DNA of 64,000 bases from Sclerurus mexicanus (GCA_013396755.1 VWZF01001856.1:1508341-1572340); one strand, 5' to 3'; positions 33,493 to 45,583 are shown, counted from the first letter of the stretch. Notes: a model not told the origin generated them from the sequence alone. Numbers and translations: made by a program.

Positions 33493-34302
33493 CTTGGCAT
33501 ACACGGACCACAGGAAAAAATGTTTAGATATTTAAAAAAAGTTTATTCTTAAAGGCTCTTATAGAGTGAAAAACTAGCATAAGCCATAAGCTCTTTCTCA
33601 TCCTTCCTCTAAAATAAAGGGAAAGGAAAGGCTGTGTAGCAAACTTGAACCTACGATTTGGAGATTTGGAAAAACTGCCAGTTCTTTTCTTTGCTTGAGA
33701 CCCATTGAGAAAAATTACAGTTTTGGGAGGACCATTCACACCACACAAATTAAAAACCATGTATAAATTTTTGCTGAATGACGACTGTTGATACAAATTT
33801 CAACATGTCTGTAAAATCCAGATACAAGTACAACTAGTGTGTGAAAAATCCCCACCATTGCCACCACAAAGTGGATTAATTTTCTCTAACTTTAGCAATA
33901 GAAATGTTACATATTCCACTTAAGTCAGTCTTTTAGAGATGAGGCAAACATCCTGACAGGGTTGTTTGCCCATCCTAAAATAAATTTCTGAAAGGAATAA
34001 GGTAAAACAGTCTCTGGAGAAACATTTCTTTTACCTTTTCAATAACAGGCGCCTAATTAGAGAGTCTAATTTAGCCTAAATGGCTAAACCAGAAGAAATG
34101 AATCTTATATCTAGCTCTGCACATTCAATGGTGACTTAAATCTCTGTATTTGACCTCAGATATGGCTGCAGATCAGTCTGAAGTAATTCTCTGGATGGGA
34201 TCTGTAATATTAATAATAATTAGTATTATTATGTGTAATATAACAGGCAATTATAAGGGGACTGCTTTTTGAAGCCAGTGAAAAAGCCTATTAATAACAG
34301 AA

Positions 34303-34327
34303 AAAACAAACAAACAAACAAAAAACA
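34303..34327. repeat. (AAAC)n short repeat
   Basis: About four perfect AAAC units within a slightly longer A-rich run. Confidence 0.85.
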
Positions 34328-34612
34328 ACCAGAAATATTTTACAGAAGGCAACCCCAGTCGAAAAACTACTCAATGCAGCTGAACAAAGAACGCTTAAAA
34401 GATTCAGGCTGGCCCCAGTGCAAATTATATGATAGCATCTTCTGCTTACTGTGTGTCTGACACAGTTTTAGCCTAGGATACAATCTGTCATGTTGGATTG
34501 CCACTGTGTGTTCTACACCAGGGAAAAGTATATATCAGTAAAATTTACCATCTGTGTCATTATGTGACTATATAAATTTCAATCTGAGCATATTTGTTAG
34601 TTTTAATCCCCA

Positions 34613-34639
34613 GATATATATATATATATATATATATAT
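34613..34639. repeat. (AT)13 microsatellite
   Basis: About thirteen perfect AT units. Such tracts extrude cruciforms easily and are often length-variable. Confidence 0.95.
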
Positions 34640-34849
34640 TACCTTGCTAAACCTGTTATTCATACCAGCTTTTATTGTATAAAACCATACAAAGTCTTTA
34701 GTGGTCTTCTTCAGTGTTGGAAAAAAATCTAAAGCCTGTATTATTCATAAACTCCAGGTCAGGGAGTGCAACACTTTTACCTTTATGCTTGCCTTTTGTT
34801 TTTGTTTTTTTTTAAAATCCACCCTTACAATTAAAACTGACAGCAGAAG

Positions 34850-35140
34850 GTTAAGGATCACGGCAGCTACGGTGGGTTAAAGCTTAGCTGCTAATCACTC
34901 CCTCCCTCTCTCCCTCTCATTATGTCAGGCTTTCTGATGGGTTTCCATTCCACAAACGCCGTTTGATTAACCTTACCCATGCTTTAACACCTATCTGTGA
35001 AGAGATATGGGCTGCAACATGAGGAATGTGGAAAAGTCAGTGGAGGTTTAATTGGATTAATCCCTGTGTTCTACATATATACTGGTAACTTTCGTGACAG
35101 CTCAGCTAACAGGGTAATATGCAACAAAGGGATCTGGTAT
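34850..35140. promoter_or_regulatory. Candidate conserved non-coding element
   Basis: The stretch carries the perfect palindrome GGATTAATCC (35054-35063), two overlapping TAATCC sites of the Otx/Pitx/bicoid homeodomain class, just after GGTTTAATT. Upstream are CTGCTAATCACTCC and GTTTGATTAACC, with CpGs at ACGCCG (34956-34961) and TACGG. Mean composition is less AT-rich than the surroundings. No repeat or coding family is recognised. Confidence 0.32.
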
Positions 35141-36943
35141 TCAGCAGGGTCCCACACCTTAGCTGGGGGGGATACACCTGGGGAAGCCTCAGTATGCAAC
35201 AGAATAACAGGCAGCTGACAACAGCCCTGCTCTGATATTGTCACAATTTGCTGGATCTGAAGAGCACTTTTTGATGAAACTCATACTCCGTTTTCAGTGG
35301 TTCAAAGGGATAGTTTTCAGCTGCAAGCTCCTGCCAGGCACGAGCTCTGCACAGCACCTTGTTTCCTTCCATGGGAAAGGCAAAATCGCACTGAGGGGTG
35401 GTCTGAAGGTGTTGGCACAGTGTCGGTGAGAGGGAGAGGTGGTGGAGGTACAGAGCAAACCCAAACGTGCCAGAGTCATTCAGGCCAAGGCACCTGTCCC
35501 ATTGGTTCCCAGGGAGCAATACAGGTGAGGCCACACTGGGTGGAGAAGGGAATGCCACCATGTATTCCAGCTGGCACTTCGTCACATGCCCCCAGGCAGG
35601 AGGAAGAGCCCAACACATATAAATAGTACAGACCAATGTTCCTACAGACATGAGCTGGGTGGATGGGAAACCTCTGCCAGAGGAACAGCCCTGTCCCAAG
35701 GTGTGACAAGGAATGCATTTTACCCTCATTTGTACCTCTTAATTCCAGATATTCTTCTCCTTAAAGCCAGTCCTTAATGAAGATATACCTGTGCTGGTCT
35801 TGACCTCTGCAAAATATCCTGTCAGCATACCTACGGTACAGATTTCTTGAAGTCCTCTCCTTTCCTGAAGGCATGGGACTCAATTCCAGATTAAGTCTGC
35901 TACTTGACTGACTTTACTTGTCTGCTTCTGATCCATCTAAATGGATTGGCTCATTTTACTTCAAAAAGTGCTGACTCCATCTAAATATAGTGTTCAGTTT
36001 TAACCCAGCCCGCTGCAGACCTACCTGAAGAACCTGATAAAAGCTAAGTAGACTCATTTAAATGACCTGATTTCATTGCCCCAGATGTATTATAGATTCC
36101 CACTCCCCAGATTCTTCTAAAGGGCATATTCCTCTGTCCTGAAAAGATTTCCTAAACGGTTTTGTCTTCTACTGGCAGCTATGAATAGTTATAATGTACC
36201 CCATTCATCAAATCCAGAGAGAGTGGAATTCATTCATCTCACTTTTGCAAATGGAAATGTTACATATAGAGAGTAATTGTGGTGTTTCTATATGGTCAAC
36301 ACGCATCTGGCTGCCTTAGAACATCTGCTGGCAACTATAAGGTAGGACTATGGGAGACTTTACACTTCTAGACAAGCAAATGAAGGCCAGAAGGGGCATC
36401 ATCTTCTTGAGGTACTTGTCTTAGGTACTTGTCTTCCTCCTTTGTGTATAATCTAAGATGAATAGCTTGGATTAGTTACCTGACTTTACTTTTTTGCCTT
36501 TTCTACCTGAATGAGGCTATTATTCCTTGATATTAATTTCCACAGCCCAGAAACATTCCCACTGATAACAGTGGCTGCCACAGAGAAAAACTCTGCTATT
36601 TTAACTCCCAGCACCATCCATTTTGGTGGCGGTCGGTGATCCAGGTAGTAGCTCTAAAGGATTTAAAATATGAATCATGCCTGAGCACAGCTATTCATTC
36701 CATTAAGCATTTTCTAAAAGAGAAAAGCAGACACTGAAATCAGATCTTTCTCTGTTCCCGGATCTCAGTCCATGTTCCTCTCTGAGAGTCAATGAAGCCG
36801 ATTGGGTGCTTTAATGGCAAGTTAATTAGAAGTTAACCAGTGCCAGTGCCAGTTCTTTGAATACATTTCTATCTCTTAGCCATATAAATTATCAATTTCT
36901 TTTAACCTCCAAAAGAAGATGATCACATACATGTGCCCACTGT
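35141..36943. other. Single-copy DNA, GC-richer at the left
   Basis: 35240-35730 is GC-richer and carries overlapping open frames in five frames (up to 162 codons, minus strand), none of known family. A 13-base tandem duplication (GGTACTTGTCTTA type) lies at 36415-36440. 36790-36850 has TTAATTAGAAGTTAAC-type words that could be regulatory. Confidence 0.4.
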
Positions 36944-37038
36944 TAAAAAAAAACACAACAAACAAACAAAAAAAAAACAAGCCAAAACACAAACCAACCA
37001 AACCAAACTAAAAAAAAAAAAAAAAAAATAAAAAAAAG
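36944..37038. repeat. A-rich low-complexity block
   Basis: Poly-A runs interspersed with ACAAAC, CCAAAC and CCAACC words, ending in an A run of about 18. Compare the similar block at 7490-7625. Confidence 0.9.
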
Positions 37039-37636
37039 GCTCTTTCTTGTGTTAATTTGCAAATGGTGCCCAGGAATGGTTTAGAAGAAGGTCAGTCACA
37101 TGGACCAAGAGCAGAAGAGGCATCAAACTACCATTTACAACAGGAATGACCAAGATCCTTTCCTCATATTCATATATTAGCATTTTTTTATTTCCTGGTG
37201 TAGATGTAGCTGTATATTCATATCATATGACCCATTAATGTCTATAAAGCTTCACTGCATATAACTCCCAGCCCATGCAGGTCCCAACCTCGTCAGACCA
37301 GACATGTCTATTGTTACAACACTACAGAAGAGCAGGTTGTATAAGACAGCCCAAATCCTGTAGCCTAGAAAAGACATCAAGCTTCTTTCAGCTCTGTGCC
37401 CCTGCTGCTTTCTTAGCTTTAGTGAGCCTTTCATGGTCTCTGGTCTCATGTCCTTTGGGGCTTCCTTAATCTTTTCTCTAGCAGTTCTCCAGTTCCTGCC
37501 TCAGAGCTCTTATGCAATAACTTCTTACCTGAGAGCGCCTATTTTTCTGTTGCTGTTGAACACACGCATTAAAAAGTACATATTAAAACAGAAATTTGTG
37601 CGATCAGCTTAAAGTAAGCCATAGAATATCAATCAC
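37039..37636. other. Single-copy DNA, nothing recognised
   Basis: Two complementary-strand frames of about 65 codons overlap at 37252-37469 and are not convincing. Confidence 0.4.
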
Positions 37637-37745
37637 AAATTCATAAGATAATTTAGATTGGAAGTAACTTCTGGACATCATCAGCCAGCCATCAACACAA
37701 GTCCAGCTATTTAATTGGTCTGGGCCATGTCCAGTCCTTGTGTCT
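37637..37745 (-). mobile_element. Diverged CR1 3' fragment
   Basis: ATTCATAAGATAATTTAGAT followed by TGGAAGTAACTTCTGGACAT and CATCAGCCAGCCATCAACAC, then GGGCCATGTCCAGTCC, fits the complement of the CR1 class ending GGTCATCTAGTCCAACCCC with TTGTCCAGTC further in. Divergence is high. Confidence 0.65.
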
Positions 37746-39072
37746 CAGCTATTTCTTTACCCAGACTAATTCTGATGTGTATCCACTCTCTGGGTTAGAA
37801 CATAAAGGCGTGTGAGGATTTTGCCCCATGACAGAAATTTATTGAAGAAGTTGGTGAATTACTAGCACTGATCAGCATTGAGAGAGAAGACACAACTTGC
37901 TGACCAGGGAATTGCCCATTAATCTTACACATGAGTTTGGGTATATATGAATTTGGAGACTGATTTACTGCACAGTGAATTGAGACTGGACCCTCAATGG
38001 AGAAAAGGTGGAGGTGGTGGGTGGAAAATGCTGGCCACACACTTCAGTACATGTGAGACAACCAGTTTCAACACCTGCACTCCCAGGCTTGGATCTCCAA
38101 TATCCCAAGGGTTTTGATCTTCAGACCATGACAGAAGGTGTCCATTTTCACTCCTTCCCTGAAGAAAAGTGATTGGTTTGCTAGGGTTGAACGGGGTTTG
38201 CATTTTCCTGGCTTATTTGTTTCATTGACCTTTTAACCTGCACACTAATTGCAAGGGGAGAGAGAGATTTCACAGCAACACGAGTTTGGATAGAAATCCT
38301 GAACCAAACTATAGCAGTAGCAATAACTCTGAGTTTACAGACATCCAGAAATTATGAGCACATTGCACTTTTGGAAAATATATTAGGTGAGGGATAGCTT
38401 ATGTCCCTGGGGTAAGTGTTCTGCCTCTTTCGTGACCCATAACTCAGGAGTGTGTCAGGCATTAGCACTTTACAAAACATCTTCATTCCTCATGGCTGAG
38501 ACAGAACCCGGAGCATGCAGAGTATCTTACTTATTCAGCAGTGATTCGAGTCATTTTATTTTAAACACTAACTCGATGTGGTCAGTATCACAGATGAAGG
38601 GAAAAGAAAGAAAAGGGAGGCAGTAGAAGTGTATCTAATTTTTTATTAAACATATCACTGTTGCAATCTGACTTGTTGTACTGTAATGGGAAATTACACA
38701 CCATAAACCAGTCCAGAGAATGGATCTGATGCATAATACAGGAGCCTGCCTGGAGAAGAATCCATGCCACATAAACCTGTAAATACATACATACAAATTC
38801 AGACACCTACGCACATTGGGAAAACAGATTTTTGCACTGTGTGTGTAGAATCAAAAGAAGGGAACCACATTGATTTGGCTTTTTATTTCCCTTAATCTCT
38901 GTTTGACAATATCAGAAGGCATCCCCTTGTCTTTATTTTGGCAGTCACTAAAACATTAAAACACAAGAGAAGTGGATTCTGTTGATACACTCTGAAACTG
39001 CTCCTGTTCCAAGGAAACAAGTCAGTTGGTTTTTAGCATTTAATGCTACTTCCCTGATCTTTCTGGTGCCAG
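37746..39072. other. Single-copy DNA, nothing recognised
   Basis: No repeat family or convincing frame. It ends at the possible micro-exon described separately. Confidence 0.4.
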
Positions 39073-39126
39073 AAAAACAACAGCACTTCAAAGAAAGCCC
39101 ACTATTCGTTTAAGTTCAGAGGGAAG
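39073..39126 (+). other. Possible 54-nt exon-like block
   Basis: A pyrimidine-rich stretch (CTTCCCTGATCTTTCTGGTG) leads into CCAG at 39072, and GTAAGTCA follows at 39127 after AAG. The 54 bases between are 18 in-frame codons without stop (KNNSTSKKAHYSFKFRGK). At this length an open frame is expected by chance in over a third of cases, so only the splice-site quality gives support. Confidence 0.15.
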
Positions 39127-39222
39127 GTAAGTCATTTTTAGGTTCACACATCAAACAATCTTAGGATGATTTTGCCATATAAAACATATAGATTATGTAT
39201 GTTATTTTATCTATATATCTAA

Positions 39223-39223
<1 letters not shown>

Positions 39224-39287
<64 letters not shown>

Positions 39288-39294
39288 CCTACCT
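39224..39294. repeat. (TCTA)n microsatellite
   Basis: About fifteen perfect TCTA units, then two variant CTAC units. The flanks (TATATATCTAAATC and CTATATAGATATATATG) are degraded versions of the same repeat. On the other strand this reads GATA. Confidence 0.97.
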
Positions 39295-40369
39295 ATATAG
39301 ATATATATGATAAAATAATTCCTAGGATTTTCAGAATTGGATCTGGAAGTTTTTTCCTAGAAAAAGCATTAATATTATCAGTGAATAACAAAATATTTCA
39401 TTTTTTTTGAGGGGGGATGGTGCACATTTGTAAGGAAAAAGCTATAAACTGAAAATAATGCTACAGGGGTTTTTTTCTAACTTAGAAGAATCTTCAATTT
39501 AAAATAATATAGAATTAACATTTTACAGGTTTAAAATCAATGCAATTGGTCAGAAGTGAAATTGTTGTTTGTTTATTTAAGTAAAACCATTCCATTTGTT
39601 TCACTCTACTTAAAGAGCATCTTTCCTTTTATTGTCTCAATACATTTTCCTCAGACATTTTCCTTTATACCTATATCAGCAAACTGCCAGCCCTAACTTA
39701 CTTATTTCACACTTTAGACTTAGCATAATTCTCCCACTTTTCAACACTTTTTAATGATTGAATTATTTTTATTATTGAATTGTTGAATTATTTTCATTTA
39801 CTGAATTCAAACCTGAATATTTAAGGAGTCTGTGACTTCCTGACAGGACTAGGAAATGTAAAATATTCAGCCATAAGGTACTTAAATTTTCTTTTTGCAC
39901 AAATGCATCATAGTTTATCTATCAAACCAAGACATCACAGCTTGGCATAAGCAATTAACACCAAGGTTTCAGCAATTAACAAAAATTTGTCATTTTTTTT
40001 CCTGCAACAAATTTTTTTAAACCATTTTTACCTCTCAATGTACTCTCAAGAGTTGTCTGTTTTGAGACAGAAAACAAACCAAAGCGAAGCAAAAACAACA
40101 AAACAAGCTTGTTTTGACAGCGGAAAACAACATTTTTTTTATTATTCAATGAGATGAATATTTTCCATAAACATTCTCACTTTGAACAAAGAGCCAATTT
40201 CCATTCAAAGCTGTTTAAAGGGAAAATGTTCAGAGCAGTCTAAGCAGCCTTAGGTGACTGTGTTTCACTGATGGGTGAAGCGAATGCTTAAGAGATGTCA
40301 CGTTCATAAAGCTTTACAGGATCCTTGGGAAAGGCATCCACTTCCTAAATATTAAGGGCTAATGTTTAA
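39295..40369. other. AT-rich DNA, nothing recognised
   Basis: Very AT-rich, with an imperfect local duplication of TTGAATTATTTT at about 39757-39797. No gene is seen. Confidence 0.4.
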
Positions 40370-40710
40370 CATTATTTTATCTTTGCCTTTTTCATTTCCT
40401 TGTTTTAAATCAGAGCCACAGAGAAGGAATGTGCACTTATATGTGAAAACTGCTGGGTTCGGATCATGCTGGGACTGTGCAGAAATGGAATATCTCGTTT
40501 TATCTGCGAAGAGATAAACACAAGCTGGATAGATCAGTTATGACACTGTCATATCAACAACAATCAAGGGGTAGCAGAAGATAGAGGATCTTTAATTTTA
40601 AGTGATTAATTTTAATGGCATGCAGACTCCCATTAATCTTCCTTACACTGCCTGTCGTCCCTGGCCTTAATCCCACAAGTGCTAAAGTTCATCTCCAGTT
40701 TACTCACAGA
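40370..40710. promoter_or_regulatory. Candidate conserved non-coding element
   Basis: Motif-dense, repeat-free stretch: TTTAATTTTAAGTGATTAAT at 40591-40610 contains an AAGTG (NKX2-type) core next to TAAT cores, followed by TTTTAATGGCATGCAGAC, CATTAATC and CTTAATCCC. Scattered CpGs are kept (TTCGGATC, CTCGTTTTATCTGCGAAGAG). Reading frames are closed. Function is inferred from composition only. Confidence 0.3.
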
Positions 40711-41486
40711 GGCAAGATAGCTGGGACTGGGTGCAGAGAACACAGAGCTCTTCTCTGCAAAGTTTAGCTCCTGAAAAACAGTCAATCAACCCTATTCCTT
40801 TCGAGAAAATCAACCTTTTTTTTTTTTCTGCCACAATAAGGATCAAGAATTTCTGGTTTATGTGATCCACCCAGCAGTAATTTTCTATCCCAGTAAGACA
40901 AAATTTGCTGGGATATGGATTTCTCAGAGCAATTTCCTGGCCACAATGTCAGTATCTCCTGGACTCTACATTGATGTCACTAATTGTAACACTAATTTTA
41001 TTGTAATTAAATTAACTGTATAATATGGCAAAAGAACAAGCCACAACAAATTATATATAAGGTGTAAATAGAGTGGAAGTACGACATCACACATTCTTCT
41101 CACTAATATCTCTAGCTGGATGCATTATGCTAAATCCTACTAAAAGCCCAGTTTTCAAAACCTGAACTGAGAGAGTAAACCCCCATTTTTTGCTCCTGTA
41201 CTCTCCTTTAACACCAGTTTCTGGAATTGGCTTGTTTTACCAATGAACCATTTTGTCTGTCAGCTTGGATTAGGTCAAATTAGTTCTCATTTCAATAACT
41301 GACAAAGATCATCTTTGACAACATCAGTGACCTCACATGTCCTGACAAGGGCATATAGTCAAAGTCTATAGAAAAAGAAGAAAAGTTTTATGAATTGTTT
41401 GCTAGAGGAATGATAGTTCTTTTTTGGGTATACAGAGCCCAGAATGAGAGCTTTGTGTTTTCACCTCTACTTCATAATGGGTTTTG

Positions 41487-41488
<2 letters not shown>
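40711..41488. other. Single-copy DNA, nothing recognised
   Basis: AT-rich, with a poly-T run at 40817-40828. No gene or repeat family is recognised. Confidence 0.4.
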
Positions 41489-41578
<90 letters not shown>

Positions 41579-41599
41579 CAGACACACAGACACACAGAA
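41489..41599. repeat. (GATA)22 microsatellite with GACA tail
   Basis: About 90 bases of perfect GATA units, passing into GACAGACACACAGACACACA. It is the longest microsatellite in the window and the complement of the TCTA tract at 39224. Open frames reading SIYL repeats on the other strand are products of this repeat. Confidence 0.98.
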
Positions 41600-43119
41600 G
41601 AAGCAGGTAGGCAGACAAAGATGAGCTAAACAGGAAAACAGGTAACAAATTAATTATCCGTTGTTGCAAATGTCCTGCATGTCAAAGATTGCTACTGCTT
41701 TAAAATTTGCTTTCACCATCACTAACACAAAATTCAGATGTATTATTCTAATGAGAAAATCTGTATAAAGACAGTTTAGGCACCTCCAAATTCAGTCCTG
41801 TCATATGGTGGACAAGACACACTCTGGAAATTGTAGATGTATACAGATATTTTTCTGACTAGGAGAATTTATTATTGCTATAATACACATCCTTTAAGTT
41901 AAGCACCTCAGTTTCTTTACTAAATAAAAATGATGGGAGGTTTTTTGCAAGGTGAAACCCATTCCCATGCACATGAGAAATGACCTTCTGGAGAGTTCCA
42001 AAGAAGTTTGTGTCACATCTGTGGTACAAAAGCCTTTGTGCAGGACCCATTCATGAGGGGTAAATGTCATTTCCAATAGAGTAGGTTGTTCAAGGAGGCA
42101 GAGGAATGCCTATCATTCCTGTTTCTCCTGACTAGACCTGACATTCATCTGGTGGTGTCAGGGATGGTTTAAGGATAGTGAAATGCATCTTCTGTCCTCC
42201 CATCATTCAAACAAACAAAATGCCTGATAATCCCTTAACCAAGAAGATTCTTCATAGCAAACATGACAGAAGCCTTCAAAATAGGAAGATTTTAAGACGA
42301 AGATATTTCTTATCTCTCAATACAAATCCACTTTTTTTTCCCTTCTGAAACAACTTAGGTCTCCAAAATTTTGAACTCTCAAGGCTCAGTTCTTTATCTT
42401 TTTGTTTCAGGATATATGAAGGGGTTGCTACTTCCACTACTAAAACATGGCTATCTCAGGATGAAATAAACGAGTTGTGTTCAATAGAACATCTAACACT
42501 TTAGTATTAACAAATTTACCTGGAAAAGATGATACTGTATCTAATAGAAGCTTCAACCTCAGTTATATATTCAAAAATATTGTTATCTTTTCTTGGATTT
42601 CTTTGAAATCTGAAAACTGAACAAATAAAGATTTTAAATATAGCCTAGAAATATTATTGCATTGATTAAGTGTTAATAATTTTTAAAGGAGACAAAGATA
42701 TGAATTCACTTTCACGAATGTATGCAAACTTTATAGAAGTATTGTGCAGTACATAAAATGAAATGCAATGAAAATCTAGCATGGCTGGGGAGAGATTAGT
42801 CTACTTTGTGCTCAAGATCAGGTTTGCATGGGTTGATTTAGCAGTGCCTTTCTAATTTAATCATGTCATTTATTCCTGGCACCCCAGACTACTAATCTCT
42901 GTGTCTGATTTCTAGTTCACATATAATTGTCGTATATCCTAGAACACAGATGACAATTCTCTGCTCATGAGACTGGGTCTTTAATATAATGAGCTTGGAT
43001 CTTAATATTAATATTACAGATCTGGTTGTAGAAATATTATGTATTCTACTCAGTATTTAGCGTGGCTCCTACTGATGGAGATCTAACTCCTCACCACCTT
43101 TGAATAAGCACCTAAGACA
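41600..43119. other. AT-rich DNA, nothing recognised
   Basis: Single-copy-looking sequence without a convincing frame, repeat or motif cluster. Confidence 0.4.
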
Positions 43120-43281
43120 AGGTTACCAGCTGCCCCATCCCTGGAACTGTCCAAGGCCAAGTTGGACGGGGCTTGAAGTAACCTGGGATAGTGAAAGGTG
43201 TCCATGCCCATGGCAGGGGATTGGAATCAGATGATCTTCAAGGTCCCTTCCAATTTAAACCATTTTATGGTTCAATGATTT
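43120..43281 (+). mobile_element. CR1 retrotransposon, 3' end fragment
   Basis: GCCCCATCCCTGGAACTGTC, GGCCAAGTTGGACGGGGCTT, GATAGTGAAAGGTGTCCATG, GATGATCTTCAAGGTCCCTT and CCATTTTATGGTTCAATGAT in sense order. About 160 bases; the terminal repeat is degraded. Confidence 0.94.
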
Positions 43282-45150
43282 TATTAATTACCACCCTACA
43301 CATCATTGGATATTACAAGAACAACTCTGTAAAAACCTCAGGAAAGTGGCTGCAATGTACAGAGCTCTACATTCTTTTCAATTCCTGTTTTCAATTTACT
43401 GTGAATTTTCCTTTTTTTTTTTTTTTTTGCTTTTTAATGTTTATACCTTTATCCTCCAAAAGTGCATATGGCAACTAGAAAAATGTTGACATGTAAATTA
43501 TTAATTAGGCTAAATCACTGATCAGATTTTGATACATTTGAAGATTCATTTCCTTCCCCCAATTAACCCATTAACCCCTCAACTACCATTTCATTAAATA
43601 AACTGGAAGGCTGTGTAAACCAGTTAATATTTATTAAGTGTTGTGCCAATTAGTAAGGAATATATTTTCCCTAGGCAAGGGCCAAACAGCCCTCCAGTCT
43701 TCTTTTTTTTTTTTTTGTATACACTCGTTTTCTTTTCATTTGGGTAGTGCAAGTAGCAGGTGTTCAAGGCTAAGTGTTGTATGCAATTGGAGGATGTTCA
43801 AGTCTACTGATTAGGTGATCACTTCAGATGGAAACTCTCAGTGGAAGGCAGGATTCCTTCATTTTGATCAGTCTATAAAATATGGTTTTGGTAGTAACGT
43901 ACTTGTTGAACTTTGTTGCAGAAATGCACACCAACAACATCTATTTATCCCAAATGGTCACATTTTGAAATTATGATGTTCACAATAAAGGCATGTACAC
44001 AAAATATTGCATAAAAAGGCTCACTGCCTCTGACAAAGATCAAATAAAACTTGGTTGGTTGATCTGTCCATGCCTATAGGGTATTAGTGATTATAATATT
44101 GTGCTTTAATGGACTATGGACCCAATTTACATAACATTTACATGTCATCTACATACTCTTTATGGAATAAAAACCCACTGATTCAGACAGAAAATATATC
44201 TAAGACATACAGACGCACTCTTCAAACTGATTTCTTTTTTACTCTTCAGAGTAAAGCTGAGAGTTTTGACTTTACCTGTTCCCTCTGGAACCCAAATCCA
44301 TGGATAGGGATCACTGCTGTACTCACAGTGGGACAATGGCCATTAAATGACCATCAAAAGCATTTCACTTTCAAGGAAGCGACTTTTTAAATAAAAATGT
44401 GAATGCATTAAGTTGTTACTTTTTTTGAGACATTTCTACTTTTTTCTGCTTCCTACCTGGAGAATCCTTGGCAAAGCCAGATATGGAGATTTTTAAACCT
44501 CTTGACAGTGGTCCTGCAATTCTGCTCTGAGTTTTGGAAAAATGGAGTGGGGATGATAGAATTGTGGCTCAACAACAGTACAGACTTTCTGCACGCAGCT
44601 GCCAATCACAGAGAACATTTAGGTATTTCTGCTCAAGAAAGAAATGTAAAGAAACCCTTTATTAAGTTCCTGGCATGTCTTTCTCATTTAAACCTTTGGG
44701 AAGGAATGCCCAGAAGTCCTAAAATGCTGAGATGCTCAGTAATGTCCCAGTGATGGCTGAGTTGGCTGCCTTGGACCCTGGAGGCCTGAACCATGAGAGG
44801 AATACGCAGAAGCCACACAGAAGCTCTGCAAGGCTATTGTGTCTCTGAGCTAAAAATAAAGTGGATACCTCAGGGCAGTGTTTTATGTTTTAATCAACCT
44901 GCGCATCTATAATAACTCTGATAATAACCAGAAAGGAAAATTGTCAAGGCCAAAGGGATACCACACTAAACAGGAAAAATCTTATGTCCAGGATGAAGGT
45001 CCATTTATTTATAAGTACAAAAGCAAACTAGTTTCAGAATTCAGACAGGAACTGAGAATTTTGGATTCTAGGTCTTTCTGATCTATGTTTGGGATAAGAA
45101 CATTTATAAAACACCTAAAGCACTGCAACCCTTCCACTGGTAAAAGGAAC
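43282..45150. other. Single-copy AT-rich DNA
   Basis: It holds poly-T runs at 43411-43428 and 43702-43717. 43490-43640 is rich in TTAATTAGGC, CCAATTAACC and ATTAACCCC words and might be a weak non-coding element. Open frames of 67-93 codons at 44109-45081 are not recognised. A polyadenylation-like AATAAA lies at 44853. Confidence 0.4.
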
Positions 45151-45314
45151 AAGAAGGAAGAAGGAAGAAAAAAAAGAAGAAAAAAGAAAAGAAAATAAGA
45201 ATTAAAAAAAAAAAGAAATAATAAAGGAGAAAGGAGAAAGAAAAAAAAAGAAGAAAAAAGAAAAATATACAATAAAAAGGAAAAGAAGAAAAGAAAAAAG
45301 TTAAGGAAAAGAGT
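45151..45314. repeat. Polypurine tract (GAA/GGA-rich)
   Basis: About 160 bases almost wholly of A and G, made of GAAGGAAG, GAGAAAGG and GAAAAA words with only a few pyrimidine interruptions. The opposite strand reads as a poly-Phe/Leu/Ser open frame that is an artefact. Such tracts can form triplex (H-DNA) structures. Confidence 0.95.
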
Positions 45315-45583
45315 CAAAAGCAGATTTTTGTTCTGATATTCTCATGTCAAATCAAAGGAAGGAAGTCAAGCCAACATTGTGGATTTGAAGCCAAAGCCAA
45401 CATTTGCATGAGAGCTTTGGCCAGGCATACTCTTTATAGCATTAGTTGGCACTGACTCCAGAGTTTTGGTTTGTATTCCTAGTTTTGCTCTCTCTCATAC
45501 TGAAAATTAAAGACAAATCTAGCACATTCTGTTGACTCAGAGTCACTTAAAGAGGCTGCTCCAGTTCATCTGAAATATTCAAC

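Larger units (their letters stand above)
33493..34849. other. Single-copy AT-rich DNA
   Basis: No gene is recognised. It holds an (AAAC)n patch at 34303-34327 and the AT microsatellite at 34613-34639. TAATTAG words occur near 34050 and 34220 but are not dense. Confidence 0.4.

Noticed and set aside
35241..35729. 162-codon minus-strand frame with overlapping frames on both strands
   Set aside because: All frames are open at once because the stretch is GC-richer; no single frame looks favoured and no family is recognised.
41402..41669. SIYL-repeat proteins around the GATA tract (and the similar one at 39195-39410)
   Set aside because: Translation of a tetranucleotide microsatellite, not a gene.
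45009..45317. Membrane-protein-like Phe/Leu-rich open frame on the minus strand
   Set aside because: It is the complement of the polypurine tract; the hydrophobic run is a composition artefact.
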